Program-made: the position numbers and the translations under genes
Assembly (NCBI RefSeq): GCF_005696555.1
Contig: NZ_CP040005.1
Span: forward strand, 930,001-994,000
DNA length: 64,000 nt
Source of the DNA: Actinomyces sp. oral taxon 171 str. F0337
GTDB lineage: Bacteria; Actinomycetota; Actinomycetes; Actinomycetales; Actinomycetaceae
Direction: 5' to 3'
Shown here: piece by piece, positions 58,578-64,000 of the stretch
How the letters are laid out: the number at the start of each line of letters is the position of its first letter
Numbering within the stretch: the first letter of the stretch is position 1
The notes under the pieces: generated by a model
The model's database searches: none
Seen by the model: the letters and a program-made list of their open reading frames with translations, nothing else
What the model was told of the DNA's origin: nothing

Positions 58578-58644
58578 GTCTCACATGGACGAAGGTGGCT
58601 CGCCGCGGACATACGGCGGCGAGCCACCATTGGTCGTGTGAGAC
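58578..58644. terminator. Very long hairpin between the thrE-like and aspT-like genes
   Basis: The arms pair in one register over 29 positions: GTCTCACA with TGTGAGAC at the base, a middle part with two mismatches and some G-T pairs, and a perfect 13-base GC-rich top (58594-58606 with 58616-58628). The loop is nine bases. Confidence 0.88.
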
Positions 58645-58666
58645 CTGTGAGTCTCAGGGGAGAGGC

Positions 58667-60439
58667 TCAGAGACCGCCGAGGATCTGCGCAATGAAGATC
58701 TTGACGATCATGGCCACGGGATAGACCATCGCGTATCCCAGAGCCACCCGGGGGTCCGCTCCGGTGCGCTCGTTGGCGAAGGCCAGAATCGCCGGTTGGG
58801 TCTGGGCGCCACCGATGAGGCCGGACAGGCGGGTCCCGCCCATCTTGACCACCCAGCGCATGGAGGCGTAGATCCCCAGTCCCACGATGGTGGTGACGAC
58901 GAAGCCGGTGACGAAGATCCTCCACCAGTCTCCGCCGGTGAATGCGTGTGCGATCTCCCCGCCCGCCTTGGTGCCGGCCTGGGCCAGGAAGACCAGGAGC
59001 CCGAACTCTGAGAGCACTGCCGTCGCAGTGAAGGGCATGGCGGTCACGAACTTCCCGATGCGACCGATGCGGCCGAAGATGAGGCCGACCAAGAGCGTGC
59101 CTGCCGCCGATCCGATGGAGAAGGTCGCGCCGGTGGGCGTGAGGAACTTCCACTCACCGATGAAGATGCCCAGGGCCATGCCCAGGCCCAGCGCCACCGG
59201 GTTGATGGAGGACAGGCCTCGTGAGGAGTCGCCGAAGTACGTCGAGATCTCCTTCATGCGGCCGGTCGGACCGACGACGCGAACCCGGTCGCCCTGCTGA
59301 AGCACCAGATCCGGGGTGCCCACCATGTCGACGTCGCCGCGGCGCACACGTGAGATCGTTGCCTCGAAACGGCTGTCGATATCGAGCTCACCGATCGTTC
59401 TTCCGGCCAGCTTCGGGTCCGAGACAGTGATGCGGCGGAAGTCGAGGTACTTGCGGTCCTCGATGAGGGAGTGCGATGAGCCGTGCCCCACGGCCTTGAT
59501 CGCCTGGTTGACGGCTTCCTGCGTTCCGACGACGGTGATGAGGTCATCCTTGAACAGACGGTCGTCGTTGCTCGGTCGGGTGATGGGACCGCGTTCGCCA
59601 CGGCGCAGACGCGAGAACCTCAGCTGGCCGGAGATCGTCTCAACGAGATTGCCCAGGAGCGGGCCGTCCTCGCGCTCCACCCGGATGGTGCGATTGATGA
59701 GTGGGGAGGGAGTGTCCTTGTCGCTGCGACGATAGCGCAGCGCCAGCAGGCAGAAGAACAGCATCCCGATGACGCCGTAGAGGTAGGTGACGGCATAGGC
59801 GACAGTGGCATCACCTGGCCCGCTCTTGTCGCCGGCCAATGATGCGGCGTTCCCGGCCGCCGCCAGGGCGGGCGTGTTCGTGACGGCGCCGGCGAAGGCC
59901 CCCGCGATCATCGCCGCCTTGAGGCCGAGGAGGCGCCCTACGCCCACGGCCGCCAGGGCCGCCACGCCCAGAACGCCCAGGAGGACCGCCAACGGACCGC
60001 CGGCGGTTCGGATCACGTGGAAGAAGTTCGGCCCGGACTGGATGCCGATGGCGAAGGTGAAGATCGCCAGCCCCAGGGTTCCCAGCTCCTTGGGAACCTC
60101 AATGGGCGTGGAGGCGGCCGCTCCCCAGGCCGCTAACGCAATGCCGCAGAACAGGACGGCCGCTGCCCCCAGGCTCACGCCCTTGATCTTGACGTGCCCG
60201 AGCAGCATCCCGGTACCGATCAGGAGGAACAGAACGATGACCGCGTTCCCGGCCAGGTGGTGGAGGATATTGGCGTGCGCCACCTTCCAAATCAGCAGGG
60301 CGGTGCTGCCGATCAGGAGGATCGTCGCCGGGACGCGTATGCTCCTGCGCCTGGCGCGCCAGAGCAGCATCCCGGCACCAACCATGAGAAGGACGATGAC
60401 AACCGGGTTGTCCAACAGATAGTCCAGGACCGTGGCCAC
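58667..60439 (-). CDS. Aspartate:alanine exchanger-family transporter (AspT/YidE/YbjL)
   Basis: A 590-residue transporter. Two membrane halves of about five helices flank a central cytoplasmic region with two TrkA-C (RCK_C) domains (about 240-400; FKDDLITVVGTQEAVNQA and LQQGDRVRVVGPTGRM). Each membrane half carries the AspT duplication signature: FAIGIQSGPNFF in the first, GLLVFLAQAGTKAG in the second; both halves have a conserved GAFAGAVTNTPAL or GGAQTQPAIL loop. AspT exchanges aspartate for alanine; the substrate here could be another dicarboxylate or amino acid. GTG start. It faces the ThrE-like gene, and its start side faces ilvB. Confidence 0.9.
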   Translation of the reverse strand: MATVLDYLLDNPVVIVLLMVGAGMLLWRARRRSIRVPATILLIGSTALLIWKVAHANILHHLAGNAVIVLFLLIGTGMLLGHVKIKGVSLGAAAVLFCGIALAAWGAAASTPIEVPKELGTLGLAIFTFAIGIQSGPNFFHVIRTAGGPLAVLLGVLGVAALAAVGVGRLLGLKAAMIAGAFAGAVTNTPALAAAGNAASLAGDKSGPGDATVAYAVTYLYGVIGMLFFCLLALRYRRSDKDTPSPLINRTIRVEREDGPLLGNLVETISGQLRFSRLRRGERGPITRPSNDDRLFKDDLITVVGTQEAVNQAIKAVGHGSSHSLIEDRKYLDFRRITVSDPKLAGRTIGELDIDSRFEATISRVRRGDVDMVGTPDLVLQQGDRVRVVGPTGRMKEISTYFGDSSRGLSSINPVALGLGMALGIFIGEWKFLTPTGATFSIGSAAGTLLVGLIFGRIGRIGKFVTAMPFTATAVLSEFGLLVFLAQAGTKAGGEIAHAFTGGDWWRIFVTGFVVTTIVGLGIYASMRWVVKMGGTRLSGLIGGAQTQPAILAFANERTGADPRVALGYAMVYPVAMIVKIFIAQILGGL

Positions 60440-60728
60440 GTCGCTAGTGCCGCCTTCCGTGTCGCCGCTGAAAGTGACGCAGCGGATACTTTGTCAGGAG
60501 TAACAGGAGCATTGTGTCATCTTCGCAGACGCTGATGACGTACCAAGGTCCGTGATCCGCCGGGGGAGTGGAGGGGGTGCCTTGTTTGGGAGAACCGCCA
60601 CGGCATCCAGTCCGTGATTCCATGATGTGAGATTGCAGGTGTCTCATTATGACTCTGCGCGGAGACTGATCTAACGTTCATTACCCGGCAGGTCGCCGGA
60701 CGGTAGGCACGGAGAAGGAGAGCCAGCG
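60440..60728. other. Divergent gap between the aspT-like and ilvB genes
   Basis: 289 bases holding the promoters of both genes. The ilvB side has GAGAAGGAGAG before the ATG and a short inverted repeat at 60628-60646. I looked for a leader peptide rich in Leu, Ile or Val, with a downstream terminator, and did not find one. Confidence 0.5.
60628..60646. promoter_or_regulatory. Inverted repeat upstream of ilvB
   Basis: TGAGA and TCTCA arms are separated by nine bases, about 80 bases before the ilvB ATG. It might bind a regulator of branched-chain amino acid synthesis; arms are short, so this is tentative. Confidence 0.3.
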
Positions 60729-62513
60729 ATGACACGCGATGACGCTCCCGCACGTCAGGGCCAGCAGGTCATGACAGGCGCCCAGGCTCTGGTGCGCGCG
60801 CTGGAGGAGCTAGGCGTCACAGACATCTTCGGGATGCCGGGTGGTGCCATCCTGCCCTTCTACGACCCCTTGCTCGCCTCGACGAAGATCCGCCACGTCC
60901 TGGTGCGTCACGAGCAGGGCGCTGGTCATGCCGCCGAGGGCTATGCCATGGTCACCGGTCGCCCCGGGGTCTGTGTCGCCACGTCCGGCCCCGGTGCCAC
61001 CAACCTCATCACCCCCATCGGTGACGCCCACATGGACTCGGTGCCCATGCTGGCCATCACCGGTCAGGTCGGAAGCCGTGGAATCGGGACGGACGCCTTC
61101 CAGGAGGCCGATATCGTCGGTGCCACGATGCCCTTCGTCAAGCACTCCTTCCTCATCACCCGTTCGGAGGACATCGTCCCGTGCGTGGCCGAGGCCTTTC
61201 ACATCGCCTCCACCGGACGCCCCGGCCCGGTCCTCATCGACATCTCCAAGGATGCCCAGGAGGGGCCCACCGAGTTCGTGTGGCCCCCGGCGCGGGACCT
61301 CCCCGGCTACCGCCTGCCGGGCAAGCCCAACCAGCGGCGCCTGGCTCAGGCCGCAGAGGTGATCTCCGCGGCAGAGCGGCCCGTCCTCTACCTCGGCGGC
61401 GGCCTGAACCGGGCGCAGGTTCCCACCGAGGACCTGACCGAGCTCGTCGAGCTCATCGGAGCGCCCTTCGTCACCACTCTGACCGCCCTTGACGTCATGC
61501 CCAGTGAGCACCCGCTCAACCTGGGGATGCCCGGGATGCACGGTACCGTGGCCGCCGTCGGGGCCCTGCAGCGCGCCGACGTCGTCGTCTGCCTGGGAGC
61601 CCGCTTCGACGACCGGGTCACCGGCCGGCCGGACACCTTCGCAACCAAGGCCTCGGTGATCCACGTCGACGTCGACCCGGCAGAGATCTCCAAGATCCGT
61701 ACCGCCGACGTCCCGATCGTCGGGGATCTGGCCGACGTCGTTCCCGCTCTGAGCACCGAGTTCCGCGACCACGTCGCCGCCGAGGGGCGGGCGGACATCG
61801 CCCCGTGGCGCGGCGAGGTCGGGCGCATCCAGGCCACCTACCCCACGGGCTGGACCGATACCGATGACGGGCTGCTTCAGCCGCAGGAGGTCATCACCCA
61901 CCTCGACCGGGCCGCCTCCGAGGACACCATCTGGGTCACAGGCGTGGGCCAGCACCAGATGTGGTCGGCCCACTACCTCACCTTCCGTCGCCCCCACACC
62001 TGGCTCACCTCAGCCGGCGCCGGCACCATGGGCTACGGCCTGCCCGCCGCCATGGGTGCCAAGGAGGCGTGTCCCGACCGGCCGGTATGGCTCATTGACG
62101 GAGACGGCTGCTTCCAGATGACCAACCAGGAGCTGGCCACCTGCACCCTCAACAACATCCCCATCAAGGTCGCCGTCATCAACAACTCCTCGTTGGGCAT
62201 GGTGAGGCAGTGGCAGACTCTGTTCTACGGGCAGCGCTACTCCAACACCGACCTGCATACCGGCGCCGGAACGGTACGTATTCCCGACTTCGTCACGATG
62301 GCCGAGGCCTACGGGGCCGTGGGACTGCGCTGCGAGCGCCTGGAGGACCTGGATGACGTCATCGCCCAGGCCAATGCCATCAACGACCGTCCCGTCGTCG
62401 TCGACTTCATCGTCTCCGCGGACGCCCAGGTGTGGCCCATGGTCGCGGCCGGGGTGTCCAACGACGAGATCCAGCACGCCCGCGGCATGAGCCCGGTGTG
62501 GGAAGAGGAGTGA
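60729..62513 (+). CDS. ilvB: Acetolactate synthase, large (catalytic) subunit
   Basis: A 594-residue thiamine diphosphate enzyme condensing two pyruvates (or pyruvate with 2-ketobutyrate) in the first shared step of valine, leucine and isoleucine synthesis. The catalytic Glu lies in [18 protein letters not shown]/ThDP segments include [16 protein letters not shown] and the ThDP motif [19 protein letters not shown]. Length is normal. GAGAAGGAGAG gives a strong start. ilvN follows immediately, then ilvC. Confidence 0.97.
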   Translation: MTRDDAPARQGQQVMTGAQALVRALEELGVTDIFGMPGGAILPFYDPLLASTKIRHVLVRHEQGAGHAAEGYAMVTGRPGVCVATSGPGATNLITPIGDAHMDSVPMLAITGQVGSRGIGTDAFQEADIVGATMPFVKHSFLITRSEDIVPCVAEAFHIASTGRPGPVLIDISKDAQEGPTEFVWPPARDLPGYRLPGKPNQRRLAQAAEVISAAERPVLYLGGGLNRAQVPTEDLTELVELIGAPFVTTLTALDVMPSEHPLNLGMPGMHGTVAAVGALQRADVVVCLGARFDDRVTGRPDTFATKASVIHVDVDPAEISKIRTADVPIVGDLADVVPALSTEFRDHVAAEGRADIAPWRGEVGRIQATYPTGWTDTDDGLLQPQEVITHLDRAASEDTIWVTGVGQHQMWSAHYLTFRRPHTWLTSAGAGTMGYGLPAAMGAKEACPDRPVWLIDGDGCFQMTNQELATCTLNNIPIKVAVINNSSLGMVRQWQTLFYGQRYSNTDLHTGAGTVRIPDFVTMAEAYGAVGLRCERLEDLDDVIAQANAINDRPVVVDFIVSADAQVWPMVAAGVSNDEIQHARGMSPVWEEE

Positions 62514-62518
62514 GCGCC

Positions 62519-63031
62519 GTGAGCGAGAAGCACACGCTGTCCGTCCTGGTGGAGAACAAGCCCGGCGTCCTGACCCGGGTCTCGGCGCTGTTCACGCGCC
62601 GGGGCTTCAATATCCACTCCCTGGCCGTGGGGCCCACCGAGCATGAGGACATCTCGCGCATCACGGTGATCGCCGATGCTGAGGGACTGGCCATGGAGCA
62701 GGTCACCAAGCAGCTCAACAAGCTGGTCAACGTCCTCAAGATCGTCGAGCTCGATCCTGATACCTCGGTCGAGCGCGAGCTGTACCTCATCAAGGTGCAC
62801 GCCGATGACGCCAACCGCACCGCGGTGCTCCAGGTCGTCGACCTGTTCCGCGCGCACGTCGTGGACGTCGCCCCCACGTCGGTGGTCATTGAGACCATCG
62901 GCTCAGAGTCCAAGGTCAAGGCTCTACTGACGGCTCTCCAGCCGTACGGTGTCAAAGAGATTGTCCAGTCCGGTGCCGTGGCGATCACGCGCGGCCCACG
63001 ATCCATCACCGATCAACTCAAGGAGAAGTGA
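62519..63031 (+). CDS. ilvN: Acetolactate synthase, small (regulatory) subunit
   Basis: A 170-residue subunit with an N-terminal ACT domain (HTLSVLVENKPGVLTRVSALFTRRGFNI) that binds the feedback inhibitor valine, and a C-terminal ALS_ss domain (VVDVAPTSVVIETIGSESKVKALL). The GTG at 62519 was chosen because GGAAGAGGAG lies eight bases before it; a GTG at 62510 overlapping the ilvB stop would touch that site. Both would give nearly the same protein. Confidence 0.94.
   Translation: MSEKHTLSVLVENKPGVLTRVSALFTRRGFNIHSLAVGPTEHEDISRITVIADAEGLAMEQVTKQLNKLVNVLKIVELDPDTSVERELYLIKVHADDANRTAVLQVVDLFRAHVVDVAPTSVVIETIGSESKVKALLTALQPYGVKEIVQSGAVAITRGPRSITDQLKEK

Positions 63032-64000
<969 letters not shown>

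Noticed and set aside
60440..60728. Attenuator leader peptide before ilvB
   Set aside because: No short reading frame rich in Leu, Val and Ile with a ribosome-binding site was found, and no clear terminator/antiterminator pair.

Overview
The window looks like chromosomal DNA of a high-GC Gram-positive bacterium, most likely an oral Actinomyces (A. oris/naeslundii/viscosus type). This rests on the actinobacterial 16S/23S sequences, a WhiB regulator, a PdtaS-like kinase, the tatB-mrp-DUF1003-MgtE_N gene order, LAxTG-type wall anchoring and many leaderless-looking starts. The genus is inferred from gene content, not from an alignment. I see no phage, insertion sequence, CRISPR array or tRNA gene; apart from the rRNA operon nothing looks foreign in composition.

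Layout. 1-7.5 kb: the end of an O-methyltransferase gene, tatB, then mrp, a DUF1003 protein and an MgtE_N/CBS protein on the minus strand, a YflT-type stress protein, a TIM-barrel epimerase-like protein, and an ArsR-CDF metal-efflux pair. 7.5-14.6 kb: an aminopeptidase P, a Gfo/Idh/MocA oxidoreductase, a PHP phosphoesterase, MarC, a DEAD-box helicase and a ferritin-like protein. 14.7-17 kb: an LAxTG surface protein, a membrane-anchored RCC1-repeat protein and CsbD. 17.2-22.2 kb: an NCS1 permease coupled to an unusual purine nucleoside phosphorylase, a divergent SnoaL/TetR pair with two operators, and fumC. 22.4-31 kb: a tannase-like Tat lipoprotein, a DUF1304 protein, a DeoR regulator facing a VOC protein, a four-gene osmoprotectant ABC transporter, and an F420-reductase-like protein with an HxlR regulator.

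31-36.5 kb: the ecsC-like/thyA/folA operon, OsmC, a DUF2505 protein, a PdtaS-like kinase and WhiB. 36.6-45 kb: a large FHA-FtsK/EccC-like ATPase, NAD-dependent DNA ligase and an L,D-transpeptidase. 45-51 kb: gatCAB, an ACT-domain malic enzyme and DoxX. 51-57 kb: one complete rrn operon (16S-23S-5S) with two promoters and no spacer tRNA. 57-64 kb: a ThrE-type exporter facing an AspT-type exchanger, then ilvB-ilvN-ilvC, cut by the window end.

Operons are tightly packed, with many 4-base stop/start overlaps. Convergent units are separated by long GC-rich hairpins without U-tracts. The observations I rate highest are the phosphorylase with both purine-recognition residues changed (predicted to accept 6-aminopurine nucleosides), the series of ten genes with a -10 hexamer 6-7 bases before the start codon, the orphan FHA/EccC ATPase, the RCC1-repeat surface protein beside an LAxTG protein, and the paired TetR operators.
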